From Flammeovirgaceae bacterium (GTDB lineage Bacteria > Bacteroidota > Bacteroidia > Cytophagales > Cyclobacteriaceae), in contig CP054185.1 of NCBI GenBank assembly GCA_015180985.1, positions 2,851,225 through 2,915,224 of the forward strand: DNA of 64,000 bases, read 5' to 3'. Below, one piece after another: positions 42,552 through 51,954 of the stretch (the first letter of the stretch is position 1; the number at the start of each line of letters is the position of its first letter). The notes beneath the pieces are model-generated. The model searched no databases. It worked only from the letters and a program-made list of their open reading frames with translations, and was not told where the DNA came from. The position numbers and the translations under genes were made by a program.

Positions 42552-45337
42552 GCTGCTAATACTTGTTCGGTTAAACTTAAAATTTCGTCAATCTCTTTTT
42601 GATTGAAAATTCCTCTGATGCCTTCGGGGTGAAGCATGGTAAAAGGAGATTCAATCAGGTTGCGTTTGCTCACATCACCTTTTTCCAACACAAAATTCTT
42701 GAGCAAGTCCAAAAATTGAAGTTGACGGCTGGTGAGGTAACTGTGTTTGGCAATAAAATCATCAAATGCTTTGGTCACGGTTTCGGCAAAGGTTTCCAAT
42801 TGTTCAATACCCAAAATGTGTTTGATGAATTGCACCAATGCCGCTTTGCGGTGGTTGTAAACCTTGCGAAGCAAATCAATGGTAATGTGCGGATGTTCGT
42901 TGTGCAGTTCTTCGGCTAACTGTTCGGCTTCTTCTGTTGTGATTTCCTGTCCTTGTTTTAGTTTTTGCAAAATCGGACTGCTTGAAACCAGTTCGTTGAT
43001 TTTCTTTTCCACCAGTTCACGGTATTTGGCTACACTCAATGCTTCGTGTTGCGGACCAAACTCTACAAATTCTTTTTCGGCAACTATGTCTTTCAGATTG
43101 AATTTGGCAGGAGCTAACGGAATAACTGCTTCACGGAATTTCATCAAAGGCGAAAGCTTCTGAATCAGTTCTTCAAACTTATCCTCATTGATGGTTGCCC
43201 AATAATGATTGTTTTGTGCCTGCCGAATTAATTCTTGCTCTCTTGCCACAATGTTGATGCTCAAAGGCAGTTCGCCAATTTCTTCAATGATGCTTTCTTT
43301 TAGTGTTTCAAATTTTTCGGTTTCACCAGCCAAATGAGCCAAAGAAACTTCCACAATGTCTTTTTCAAACCGCATGGCTTTGAAATCCACATCCGAAACC
43401 GTGCGAAGCAATGGTTTTACAACGGCTTCCAAGAATTCCATTTTGTCAGCAGTCAGGTTGTTCCAGAAGTTTTCATCTTCCAGGCGTTGCAGTTCGTGTT
43501 TGGCTTCCATAATCACTACCGAATTTTTCGGAAGTGCTTCAACTTGCTTTCTGATTTTCTGAACTTCTTTGCTTACAATTTCTGTATTGCTTTGCGTTCG
43601 GGCTTCTTCAATCTTTTCCAATCGCACACCAAACAAACGAACAGGCAATGGAATTTGTGCTTTCAGTTCTTTGCCTCTCGGATTCAGTTTGAAATATTCA
43701 AAGTTGTCCCAACAGTCAAGAATCAGGAAATTGTCTTTTTGGGTGCACCAAGGTTTTATTTTTTCAGGTTCAAGCAAACGGGTTCCTCTGCCTATCATCT
43801 GCCAAAATTTGGTGTAGCTGTAAACAGGTTTTGCGAAAACCAAATTCACCAATTCACGAACATCAATACCCGTGTCGAGCATATCCACACTAACGGCAAT
43901 GCGGGGCATGTCGTTGCTCACAAACTGGTCAAGCAAACCGCCTTTGCCATAAACCCGTGGGTCTTCGCTTACCAATACTTTGGCTAATTCACCTTTGTAT
44001 TCAGGATAAAGCGAATCAAAAATTTCTTCCACCCGTTTTGCATGGGCTTTACTGATGCAAAAGAAAATTGTTTTCCCCGGCAACACTCCGTTGGCATCTT
44101 TGATACATTCTTCCATGAATTCACGAACAATCAAGGCATTTGTGCCACGGTTGATTACCTTCTTTTCAATCTCTGTTCCTTCATAATTGATTTCTTCAAT
44201 TTCCTTTCCTTCCAACATGAGTTTCTGTTGGTCTTCCAAAGTAATTGTCCGCTTATTTATGCCTTCGTCCTGAAACTTGGTTTTGATTTTCATTACCTGA
44301 AAATTGCTCAGGAATGGCGGTATGTGATTTACCGCTTCATCATAGGAATAAGCAAAAGTCGGAACGCCATCTTCGCACTCAAACAACTGAAACGTGTTGT
44401 GGTCAATTACATCCGTTGGTGTGGCTGTCAAGCCAAGCGTAATGGTATTGAAGTAATCAAGAATTTCCTGATAGGTGTTGTAAATGCTTCGGTGGCTTTC
44501 GTCCACCACAATCATGTCAAAGAAATGCGGACTCAATGATTTTTCTTCATTGCGAATTACATTCAACATAGTCGGATAAGTTGAAACATAAATTCGTCTG
44601 TCGGTCGCAATTTCTTTCTCGCCTTGTTTTGGCCAGCGTGGTTCGTTGGGCAAATGCTCTTTGAATGCTTCCAGTGTTTGGTCACGCAATGCAATTCTGT
44701 CAACAAGGAATAAAACTCTTTCTGCCCAACCTGCTCTCATCAATGCGTCAACTAAGGCTATGCAAGTTCTTGTCTTGCCCGTGCCTGTCGCCATTACCAA
44801 TAAGAATTTGCGTTTCCTTTTTTCAACGGCTTCCATTACGGCACGGATAGAAGCAATTTGATAATTCCGTCCTGCAATTTTGGTATTGATGAGTTCTCCT
44901 GCTAATTGTTTTCTCGCCTTGCGGATGTATGCGTAACGTTCAAGGTCGTCCCGTGTCGGAAAACCATAGACTTTCTTTGGCGGATAATTGTCTAAGTCCC
45001 AAAAGTAAATGTCGTGTCCGTTAGTATAAAAGCAGAAAGGCAAGTCAACGCCCTGTGTTGATTGAATGTTGTAGCAATATTGTTTGGCTTGTTCTCGTCC
45101 AAGTGCAGCGTCCACCGAAGTCTTTTTGGCTTCGACAACGGCAAGAGGTTTGCCGTCCTTACCTAATAAAACATAGTCGCTGTATTGGTGTCCAGCGTAT
45201 GGCGTTGTCGGTTCTTCAACAACAGTCAACTGAATATCAAATTCCTCAATTACCTGAGTTCGGTCAGTCACATTCCAGCCCGCTTGTTTTAAGCGGTTGT
45301 CAATGATTTCTTTCCTTGTCAGTTTTTCGTTCTTCAC
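42548..45337 (-). CDS. hsdR: Type I restriction endonuclease subunit R
   Basis: 929 residues. An N-terminal PD-(D/E)xK nuclease is visible (SDYVLLGKDGKPLAVVEAKKT). The SF2 motor has Walker A MATGTGKTRT, DEAD-box variant VVDESHR, GLTATP and the motif VI-like QMIGRGTRL. The C-terminal helical region is complete. HsdR translocates and cuts DNA only when bound to HsdM2S, so the damaged hsdM leaves it idle unless a second M subunit exists. First gene of a minus-strand run hsdR, bro, Y1 transposase, hsdM, hsdS. Confidence 0.93.
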   Translation of the reverse strand: MKNEKLTRKEIIDNRLKQAGWNVTDRTQVIEEFDIQLTVVEEPTTPYAGHQYSDYVLLGKDGKPLAVVEAKKTSVDAALGREQAKQYCYNIQSTQGVDLPFCFYTNGHDIYFWDLDNYPPKKVYGFPTRDDLERYAYIRKARKQLAGELINTKIAGRNYQIASIRAVMEAVEKRKRKFLLVMATGTGKTRTCIALVDALMRAGWAERVLFLVDRIALRDQTLEAFKEHLPNEPRWPKQGEKEIATDRRIYVSTYPTMLNVIRNEEKSLSPHFFDMIVVDESHRSIYNTYQEILDYFNTITLGLTATPTDVIDHNTFQLFECEDGVPTFAYSYDEAVNHIPPFLSNFQVMKIKTKFQDEGINKRTITLEDQQKLMLEGKEIEEINYEGTEIEKKVINRGTNALIVREFMEECIKDANGVLPGKTIFFCISKAHAKRVEEIFDSLYPEYKGELAKVLVSEDPRVYGKGGLLDQFVSNDMPRIAVSVDMLDTGIDVRELVNLVFAKPVYSYTKFWQMIGRGTRLLEPEKIKPWCTQKDNFLILDCWDNFEYFKLNPRGKELKAQIPLPVRLFGVRLEKIEEARTQSNTEIVSKEVQKIRKQVEALPKNSVVIMEAKHELQRLEDENFWNNLTADKMEFLEAVVKPLLRTVSDVDFKAMRFEKDIVEVSLAHLAGETEKFETLKESIIEEIGELPLSINIVAREQELIRQAQNNHYWATINEDKFEELIQKLSPLMKFREAVIPLAPAKFNLKDIVAEKEFVEFGPQHEALSVAKYRELVEKKINELVSSSPILQKLKQGQEITTEEAEQLAEELHNEHPHITIDLLRKVYNHRKAALVQFIKHILGIEQLETFAETVTKAFDDFIAKHSYLTSRQLQFLDLLKNFVLEKGDVSKRNLIESPFTMLHPEGIRGIFNQKEIDEILSLTEQVLAA

Positions 45338-45476
45338 TTTTAAATTCTAAAATTTATAGTTGGTCAAAATACGTAAAAAATCCGTTTTGTTGTCCGAATG
45401 CTCTGTCGGTGCGATGGCAGAAACGGCATAAAATTGAATTAAAAAAAATGTATCGAAGATATTTATTTGTACACAA

Positions 45477-47978
45477 TTACTCATCATACCGCACTGTCAT
45501 TTTGGCTATGCGGTCTTTCAACTGTTCGGTGGTTAGCTTTTCGCGCAGGCGGTCAACCATAATGGGGAAGGCAAACGGTGTGGGTTTGTGGGGCCGGGTA
45601 ATGATTATCTTCTGGTGGCTTATCCGCTCCAGCGCGCTGCGCAGCCGCGCCTCTTCCAACTGAAAATCCATTACCTCCTCATAGGCCTGCCTGAACAACA
45701 GGTTGTGCGCCTCGTATTCATGAAACACATCAAAAAATAACTGCGCGGTCGATTGCAGGTGGCGGTCCTTCACCGGCTTGCCCGGGTAGCCTTTAAACAC
45801 CAGCCCGGCAATGGCGGCAATTTCCCTGAACTTCCTGCGGGCCATTTCGGTAGCGTTAATGCTGGCCTGTATGTCTTTCATCAAATGCTCTGCACCCAGC
45901 AGGTTTGTTTCAATAGCCTCTTCTATCGGTATCGGCTGGTCGCTGAGCAATTCAAAACCATAGTCGTTCATGGCAATGGAAAAGGTAATGGGTTTTATAC
46001 GTGCAATACGATACGCCACCAGGGCGGCCATGCCTTCGTGTACAAAGCGCCCTTCAAACGGGTACATCAGCACATGGTACCCCTCTCCGGTTTCAATGTA
46101 CTCAATCAGAAATTCGCTTTTACCAGGCAGGTGCGACCGTTGTTGCTGTAAAGCAAACAGGGGGTTTAAAAATTTCAGTTCACTATCGCTTTCATTTCCT
46201 TTCACTACTTCATCAAGTTTGTAGCGTATCCGTTCGCTGAGCTGCGATGACAAGGGCATCCTTCCGCCCTGCCACGAGGGCACCAGTCCGGATTTTCGTT
46301 TGCTCTTCCGCACCTGGGCGTCCATGTCTTTAATGCGCACCAGTTCCAGCACCTGGCCGGCAAACCAAAATGTATCGCCTGCATTCAGACGCGAGATAAA
46401 ATATTCTTCAATGGTGCCGAGGTACTTTCCGGAAAGCAATTTTACATTCAGCGAAGGATCACTTACAATGGTACCGATAGACAGCCGATGGCGCTGCGCA
46501 ATGTACCGGCTCTCAATACGGTAGCGTCCGTCATGGTCAATTATCACCTTCCGGTATTCATCATAAGCCTGTAATGAGTCACCTCCGGTGGTTATAAAAT
46601 TTAAGATCCACGCCCACTCGTCATCGGTTATGGAGTTATAGCTGAACGTGGTTCTTATTTCTTTCAAAATCTCATCCGGATAAAACCCGTCTGATACGGC
46701 CAGCGTAACCAGATACTGCATCAGCACATCGAACGAGCGGATGTAGGGAATCCGTTCTTCCATAATTCCTTTACGCATGGCTTCGCGCAGTGCAGCCGCT
46801 TCGGTTAACTCGAGTGAGTGCGTTGGCACAAAATAAATGCGGCTGACGGCACCGGGCTGGTGACCGCTGCGGCCGGCCCGCTGAAGAAAACGGGCAACAC
46901 CTTTCGGACTTCCCACCTGGATGACTGTTTCCACCGGACTGAAATCAACACCGAGATCAAGGCTTGACGTGCACACCACCGCTTTCAGGTTTCCTTCGTA
47001 GAGTTGGTCTTCTACCCAGTGCCGCATCTCTTTGCTGATGGAACCGTGGTGCATGGCCACCAGCCCTGAAAGTTCGGGTGCCTTATCGAGCATTTTCTGG
47101 TACCAGATTTCAGCGAAGGAGCGCGTGTTGGTAAAGATGAGCGTGCTGGTACTTTGTTTTACAATCTCCACCACCTTATCAAGCAACTGAATACCCAGGT
47201 GCCCGGCCCACGGCATCGTCTCCACCGAGTCGGGAAGGATGGAGACGACTTCAATTTTTTTAGAGATGCTTCCTTTGATAAACACCCCCCTCTGTCCCCC
47301 CTTGAGGGGGGAAGAGGACAACTCACCTCCCTTGTGGGGAGAAAGGGAGGTGTGGTCTTTCCCTAATAACATCTCCACTGCCTGCTCCATATTTCCAATG
47401 GTGGCTGATATTCCCCACACCTTCAGTTGCGGAACAAGCGCTTTCAACCGCGATAAGGCCAGTTCAACCTGCACGCCCCGCTTTGAACCCATCAGCTCAT
47501 GCCATTCATCGGCCACCACCACCTTCAGGTTTTTAAAAAAATCAGCGTAGCCTTTTTGAGTAAGCAGTAAATGCAAACTCTCAGGCGTAATAATGAGAAA
47601 CTCGGGAGGCTTTGTTTTCTGACGCTCGCGTTCTTTAACAGAAGTGTCTCCTGAACGAACGCCAACTTGCCAGTGTAAACCTAAACCCGCAATGGCCCGG
47701 GTAGCTGAAAGCTCTATTTCCTTTGCCAGGGCACGGATAGGTGTAATCCAGATGGCCCGTAAGCCATTACCTTTCTTGCTACAGCCATGCTTGCGGATAA
47801 ATTCAAGCAGAATAGGCACCACCAGCGAATAAGTTTTTCCGCTGCCGGTAGGGGCATTAACCAGTCCGCTGTGCCCGGCCAGGTAAGCCTGCCAGGCTTC
47901 ATACTGAAACGGAAAGGGCTTCCAGCCTTTAACCTGAAACCAGGCTTCGGCTTTGCTTATCAGCGTGGCTTGATCCAT
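45477..47978 (-). CDS. Ligase-associated DEXH-box helicase (Lhr-like)
   Basis: 833 residues from ATG 47978 (MDQATLISKAEAWFQVKGWK), chosen because family members start with a short lead into KGWKPFPFQ; an ATG at 48032 is open too but would leave only 19 bp to the divergent carH-like gene. Motifs: NAPTGSGKTYS, VVADEWHE (DEWH box), WGISATIG and FLQRAGRSGHQ, then an Lhr-type C-terminal region. In most genomes it sits with an ATP-dependent ligase, an exonuclease and pdeM in a DNA-repair cluster; here only pdeM is seen, 19 kb away. About 25 residues are encoded by an inserted palindromic repeat (47283-47356). Confidence 0.9.
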   Translation of the reverse strand: MDQATLISKAEAWFQVKGWKPFPFQYEAWQAYLAGHSGLVNAPTGSGKTYSLVVPILLEFIRKHGCSKKGNGLRAIWITPIRALAKEIELSATRAIAGLGLHWQVGVRSGDTSVKERERQKTKPPEFLIITPESLHLLLTQKGYADFFKNLKVVVADEWHELMGSKRGVQVELALSRLKALVPQLKVWGISATIGNMEQAVEMLLGKDHTSLSPHKGGELSSSPLKGGQRGVFIKGSISKKIEVVSILPDSVETMPWAGHLGIQLLDKVVEIVKQSTSTLIFTNTRSFAEIWYQKMLDKAPELSGLVAMHHGSISKEMRHWVEDQLYEGNLKAVVCTSSLDLGVDFSPVETVIQVGSPKGVARFLQRAGRSGHQPGAVSRIYFVPTHSLELTEAAALREAMRKGIMEERIPYIRSFDVLMQYLVTLAVSDGFYPDEILKEIRTTFSYNSITDDEWAWILNFITTGGDSLQAYDEYRKVIIDHDGRYRIESRYIAQRHRLSIGTIVSDPSLNVKLLSGKYLGTIEEYFISRLNAGDTFWFAGQVLELVRIKDMDAQVRKSKRKSGLVPSWQGGRMPLSSQLSERIRYKLDEVVKGNESDSELKFLNPLFALQQQRSHLPGKSEFLIEYIETGEGYHVLMYPFEGRFVHEGMAALVAYRIARIKPITFSIAMNDYGFELLSDQPIPIEEAIETNLLGAEHLMKDIQASINATEMARRKFREIAAIAGLVFKGYPGKPVKDRHLQSTAQLFFDVFHEYEAHNLLFRQAYEEVMDFQLEEARLRSALERISHQKIIITRPHKPTPFAFPIMVDRLREKLTTEQLKDRIAKMTVRYDE
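47283..47356 (-). repeat. In-frame palindromic repeat inside the helicase gene
   Basis: Encodes TSLSPHKGGELSSSPLKGG and a little more, with paired CCCCCCTTGAGGGGGG and CACCTCCC...GGGAGGTG segments at DNA level. Translated SPLKGG-type peptides are a familiar mark of a mobile palindrome in Bacteroidota. It adds residues between the Walker-type motor segment (after MLLGKDH) and ISKKIEVVSI without breaking the frame. Confidence 0.8.
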
Positions 47979-48051
47979 TGCCCAAGGTAGTTTTTCATTA
48001 CTTTCGGAATCCGATTTAAACAATATTTCCACAGGGTTGTTTTAGGTGGTT

Positions 48052-48930
48052 ATGGGTCAGTACTCTATTAAAGAACTCGAAAAATTGTCGGGCATAAAAG
48101 CCCATACTATCCGCATCTGGGAAAAGCGGCACCATATTGTTGAGCCCCAGCGTACAGGCACCAATATCAGGTTGTATTCGGATGACGACCTGAAGCGCAT
48201 CATCAACGTGGCCTTGCTCAATAATCATGGCATCCGCATCTCGCAGATTGCCCGGATGACGCGCGAACAAATCAGCAATAAGATAAAGGAACTCAGCGAT
48301 CAGAAATCAGCCAACGAAATCTTCATTGATCAACTGGTGGTGGCCATGGTGGATATGGATGAGGAGAAGTTCAATGAAATCGCAACAGCACTCGTTAAGC
48401 GCTATGGATTTGAGCGAACCATTATTGAAACCATCTACCCCTTTCTTGAAAAAATCGGGGTGCTGTGGCAGGCCGGAACGGTAAACCCTGCACAAGAACA
48501 TTTTATTTCCAACCTTATCCGCCAGCAATTGATTACGGCCGGAGCATCGCTGCCTGTACCACCAAAAAGTGCGCGCAAGGCCATACTTTTTCTGCCGGAA
48601 GGCGAGTTCCATGAATTCGGATTACTCTTCTTTAATTATATCGCCCGAAGCAAAGGTATTTACACGTACTACCTGGGGCAGTCGGTACCTTTTGCCGATT
48701 TGAAGGCGGTCTATGAAATCCACAAACCGCAATTCATTATCACTTCATTTGTGTCAACCCCTTCAGCCACCGAAGTTAAATCGTACGTAGAAAAAATGTC
48801 GCGCGAATTTGCCGATGCCACCATTATTGCATCGGGTAACAACCTGCGCAACACGGCCTTTATTGTACCCCGTAATTTTAAGGTTATCTATAAGTCAACG
48901 GAACTGGCCGGTGTACTCGAATCGGCCTGA
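48052..48930 (+). CDS. CarH/LitR-like MerR regulator with cobalamin-binding domain
   Basis: 292 residues from ATG 48052 (a GTG 6 bp upstream is possible). Residues 3-72 are a MerR helix-turn-helix (YSIKELEKLSGIKAHTIRIW). The helical bundle carries the CarH photosensing motif Wx9EH: W139 and E149-H150. The B12-binding domain has ExHxxG with His187 (EFHEFG). Both motifs being intact suggests an adenosylcobalamin photoreceptor that represses its targets in the dark and lets go in light. Downstream are an ECF sigma, carotenoid genes and photolyase, the usual CarH/LitR targets. Confidence 0.88.
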   Translation: MGQYSIKELEKLSGIKAHTIRIWEKRHHIVEPQRTGTNIRLYSDDDLKRIINVALLNNHGIRISQIARMTREQISNKIKELSDQKSANEIFIDQLVVAMVDMDEEKFNEIATALVKRYGFERTIIETIYPFLEKIGVLWQAGTVNPAQEHFISNLIRQQLITAGASLPVPPKSARKAILFLPEGEFHEFGLLFFNYIARSKGIYTYYLGQSVPFADLKAVYEIHKPQFIITSFVSTPSATEVKSYVEKMSREFADATIIASGNNLRNTAFIVPRNFKVIYKSTELAGVLESA

Positions 48931-49054
48931 TGCGGGTCTGCCCACACAGTTTTGTTTAACCTTCCTTCGTAAGGAAATCCAAAAAGCGGATCTTTTAACT
49001 AATCCGTTGAACAAACCTTTACTTTAAGCCTGTAATCGCGTAAAGCTTGCTAAA

Positions 49055-49085
49055 ATTGTTTAACAATTTAATTAAAAAATTAAAC
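49055..49085 (+). promoter_or_regulatory. Nested palindromes upstream of the sigma gene (candidate operator)
   Basis: ATTGTT-T-AACAAT (49055-49067) and TTTAATT-AAAA-AATTAAA (49067-49084) are perfect AT-rich palindromes that end 11 bp before the sigma-factor ATG. MerR-type and other dimeric regulators bind such sites. The link to the CarH-like protein is inferred from position. Confidence 0.4.
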
Positions 49086-49095
49086 AGTTTTAGCC

Positions 49096-49596
49096 ATGTC
49101 AGCACTGGAATTTGACTACCAGATAGCCGGATTAAGGAGTACCCTCAAGGCATTTACCCGCAGGTTTACCTCCAACCGCGAAGAATCAAACGACCTGGTT
49201 CAGGACACTATCCTGAAAGCCCTTACCTACCGGAATAAGTTCAGAGAAGATACCAACCTGAAAGGCTGGCTGTTTACTATTATGCGCAACACGTTTATCA
49301 ATAATTACCGCAAAAACCAGCGCGCCAAAACCTCGCATGACGACACCAGGGAATTATATTATCTGAATGTTGAAGACACACATACATTTAACAGCCCGGG
49401 ATCACGCTTTGAATACAAAGACATCTGGAACCACATAAACCAGTTGCGCGAAGAATTGCTGGTGCCTTTTAAAATGCACACCAGCGGTTACAAGTACCAC
49501 GAAATTGCCGAACACCTGGGCATACCCATCGGCACCGTGAAGAACCGCATCTTCCACGCACGTAAGGAAATTCAAAGCCGGTTGGCGGGATATTGA
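49096..49596 (+). CDS. ECF-type RNA polymerase sigma factor
   Basis: 166 residues. Region 2 (ESNDLVQDTILKALTYRNKF, LKGWLFTIMRNTFINNYRKN) and region 4 (HTSGYKYHEIAEHLGIPIGTVKNRIFHARKEI) are both clear, so it binds RNA polymerase and a specific promoter. It follows the carH-like gene by 165 bp and precedes crtI by 31 bp. No anti-sigma gene is adjacent, which suggests control by transcription, presumably by the light regulator. It may drive the carotenoid genes and others, as in other light-induced ECF systems. Confidence 0.92.
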   Translation: MSALEFDYQIAGLRSTLKAFTRRFTSNREESNDLVQDTILKALTYRNKFREDTNLKGWLFTIMRNTFINNYRKNQRAKTSHDDTRELYYLNVEDTHTFNSPGSRFEYKDIWNHINQLREELLVPFKMHTSGYKYHEIAEHLGIPIGTVKNRIFHARKEIQSRLAGY

Positions 49597-49627
49597 TTAT
49601 CTTAGCTGACCGTGCTTTCTATTAAAC

Positions 49628-51106
49628 ATGACTAAAGTTGCTGTAATCGGTTCCGGTTTTTCGGGTTTATCAGCCGCCTGCCACCTGGCAAAAGCAGGCT
49701 TTGAGGTAACCGTGTTTGAAAAAAACAGCACACCGGGTGGCCGTGCCCGGAAATTTGAAGCCCAGGGCTTTACCTTTGATATGGGACCCAGCTGGTACTG
49801 GATGCCCGATGTGTTTGAAAAATTTTTTGCAGCATTCGGTAAATCGCCTTCCGATTATTATCAGCTCGAAAGGTTGGATCCCTCCTATCGGATTTATTAT
49901 TCAGCCGATGACCAACTGGATATTCCCGCGGGAATCAGTGCCCTGTGCGCCATGTTCGAACGGCTGGAGCCCGGAAGCAGTAAAAACCTGCTGAAGTTCC
50001 TGGATGAAGGTAAATTCAAATACGAAATCGGCATTAATAAACTGGTTTATAAACCGGGGCGGTCGCTATTGGAACTGGCCGATCCACAAGTAATGACCGG
50101 GGTATTCAGGCTTCATGTATTCCAATCCATTTCAACCTACATACGGAAATACTTTAAAGAAAAGAAACTTATTCAACTGCTCGAATTTCCGGTTTTGTTT
50201 CTGGGGGCCACGCCACAAAACACCCCGGCCCTCTATAGCCTGATGAACTATGCCGACATGGCCCTGGGTACCTGGTACCCGAAAGGCGGCATGCATAAAA
50301 TCATCGAAGGAATGGTACAACTGGCCACCGAATTGGGCGTAACCTTTGAGTTTAACAGCGCAGTACAGCAACTTGAACTGAATGCTATTAAAGCAAAAGG
50401 TGTAATTGTTAACGGGCACTTCAGGGCGTTCGACTACATCGTAGCCGGGGCCGATTATCACCACGTGGAACAAACCCTGCTGCCGGAAAATTTCAGACGG
50501 TACACACCAACGTACTGGAACAGCCGGACCCTGGCGCCTTCCAGCCTGATTTTTTACCTGGGCATCGGCAAAAAACTGGAGGGCCTGCTGCACCACACCT
50601 TATTCTTTGATGAGGATTTTGGAAAACATGCGGAAGAAATTTACGAAAACCCGCAATGGCCAACCCGTCCTCAGTTTTACATCAGTTGTACTTCCATAAC
50701 CGATCCGGACGCAGCGCCTGCCGGATGTGAAAACCTGATGATTCTGATTCCGGTTGCCCCGGGCTTATCCGATACGGATGAAATCCGGGAAAAGTACTTC
50801 CACATGGTTATTGAACGACTGGAAAAACTTACCGGGCAATCCATTAAAGAAAACATCATTTACAAACGCAGTTATGCCCACAACGATTTTACGGCCGATT
50901 ACAATGCGTTTAAAGGAAATGCCTACGGACTGGCCAATACGCTGCGGCAAACGGCCAACCTGAAGCCGGCTATTCATAACAAAAAGGTGAACAATTTGTT
51001 TTATACAGGACAGCTAACGGTGCCGGGACCGGGCGTACCGCCCAGCATCATCAGCGGCCACGTTGTTGCCGGTGAAGTCATTAAACGATCAAAACGTAGT
51101 AACTAA
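49628..51106 (+). CDS. crtI: Phytoene desaturase
   Basis: 492 residues. N-terminal FAD-binding Rossmann motif (VIGSGFSGLSAACHLAKAG), the R-rich PGGRARKF segment, DMGPSWYWMP, and the CrtI C-terminal signature (LFYTGQLTVPGPGVPPSIISG). It introduces four double bonds in phytoene to give lycopene, at the inner face of the cytoplasmic membrane. Second gene of the sigma-crtI-crtB-idi run; the crtB start lies 11 bp after its stop. Confidence 0.95.
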   Translation: MTKVAVIGSGFSGLSAACHLAKAGFEVTVFEKNSTPGGRARKFEAQGFTFDMGPSWYWMPDVFEKFFAAFGKSPSDYYQLERLDPSYRIYYSADDQLDIPAGISALCAMFERLEPGSSKNLLKFLDEGKFKYEIGINKLVYKPGRSLLELADPQVMTGVFRLHVFQSISTYIRKYFKEKKLIQLLEFPVLFLGATPQNTPALYSLMNYADMALGTWYPKGGMHKIIEGMVQLATELGVTFEFNSAVQQLELNAIKAKGVIVNGHFRAFDYIVAGADYHHVEQTLLPENFRRYTPTYWNSRTLAPSSLIFYLGIGKKLEGLLHHTLFFDEDFGKHAEEIYENPQWPTRPQFYISCTSITDPDAAPAGCENLMILIPVAPGLSDTDEIREKYFHMVIERLEKLTGQSIKENIIYKRSYAHNDFTADYNAFKGNAYGLANTLRQTANLKPAIHNKKVNNLFYTGQLTVPGPGVPPSIISGHVVAGEVIKRSKRSN

Positions 51107-51116
51107 TTTTATCCCG

Positions 51117-51953
51117 ATGAAGGAACTCTACGACAAAGTATCCTTGCGTTGCAGCCGGCTTACCACGCGGGCGTACAGCACCTCGTTTTCGCTGGGTATC
51201 CTGTGTCTTCGTAAGGAACTCCGCGACCCGATTTACGCCATCTACGGTTTTGTGCGCTTTGCCGATGAGATTGTGGATACTTTTCACCAGTATAATAAAG
51301 AAGATCTGTTAACCCGCTTTAAACAGGAAACCTACCAGGCAATTGATGCCGGGATAAGCCTTAACCCGATTCTGAACAGTTTCCAGCATGCGGTACGGCA
51401 ATACAACATTGATCGTTCATCCATTGATCTTTTTTTGCGCAGTATGGAAATGGACTTGAGCCGCAAGGTATACGATGATCATGGCCTGAAAGAATACATC
51501 CTGGGTTCAGCCGAAGTAGTTGGCCTGATGTGCCTGCGTGTTTTTGTAAACGGTGATGATGCACTGTATGAAAAATTAAAGCCCTATGCCATGAGCCTGG
51601 GTTCGGCCTTCCAGAAAGTGAACTTCCTGCGCGACCTGCAGGCCGATTACACAAACATGGGCCGAACGTATTTCCCGGGCGTGGATTTCAAAAATTTTAA
51701 TGAAACGCAGAAGCAACTAATTGAAACCGGCATCCGGGCCGATTTTGACCATGCGCTTGAAGGAATTAAAATGCTTCCGAGATCATCCCGCTTCGGGGTG
51801 TATGTTGCCTATGTGTACTACACGGCACTATTCAGGAAAATACAAAACACCCCGTGTGAAAAAGTGCTGGAGAGCCGCATCCGCATCCGCAACCGGTATA
51901 AAGCCAGCCTGCTGGCCTATTCGTATGTAAAACATCAGTTCAACCTTATCTGA
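51117..51953 (+). CDS. crtB: Phytoene synthase
   Basis: 278 residues from ATG 51117 (MKELYDKVSLRCSRLTTRAY); an in-frame start at 51063 inside crtI would add 18 odd residues. Substrate-binding aspartate motifs are present: RFADEIVD and FLRDLQADY, with YCYHVAG-like region replaced by the Bacteroidota pattern SAEVVGLMCLRVF. It condenses two GGPP to phytoene. No crtE (GGPP synthase) is in the window, so GGPP must come from elsewhere. Confidence 0.95.
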   Translation: MKELYDKVSLRCSRLTTRAYSTSFSLGILCLRKELRDPIYAIYGFVRFADEIVDTFHQYNKEDLLTRFKQETYQAIDAGISLNPILNSFQHAVRQYNIDRSSIDLFLRSMEMDLSRKVYDDHGLKEYILGSAEVVGLMCLRVFVNGDDALYEKLKPYAMSLGSAFQKVNFLRDLQADYTNMGRTYFPGVDFKNFNETQKQLIETGIRADFDHALEGIKMLPRSSRFGVYVAYVYYTALFRKIQNTPCEKVLESRIRIRNRYKASLLAYSYVKHQFNLI

Positions 51954-51954
51954 T

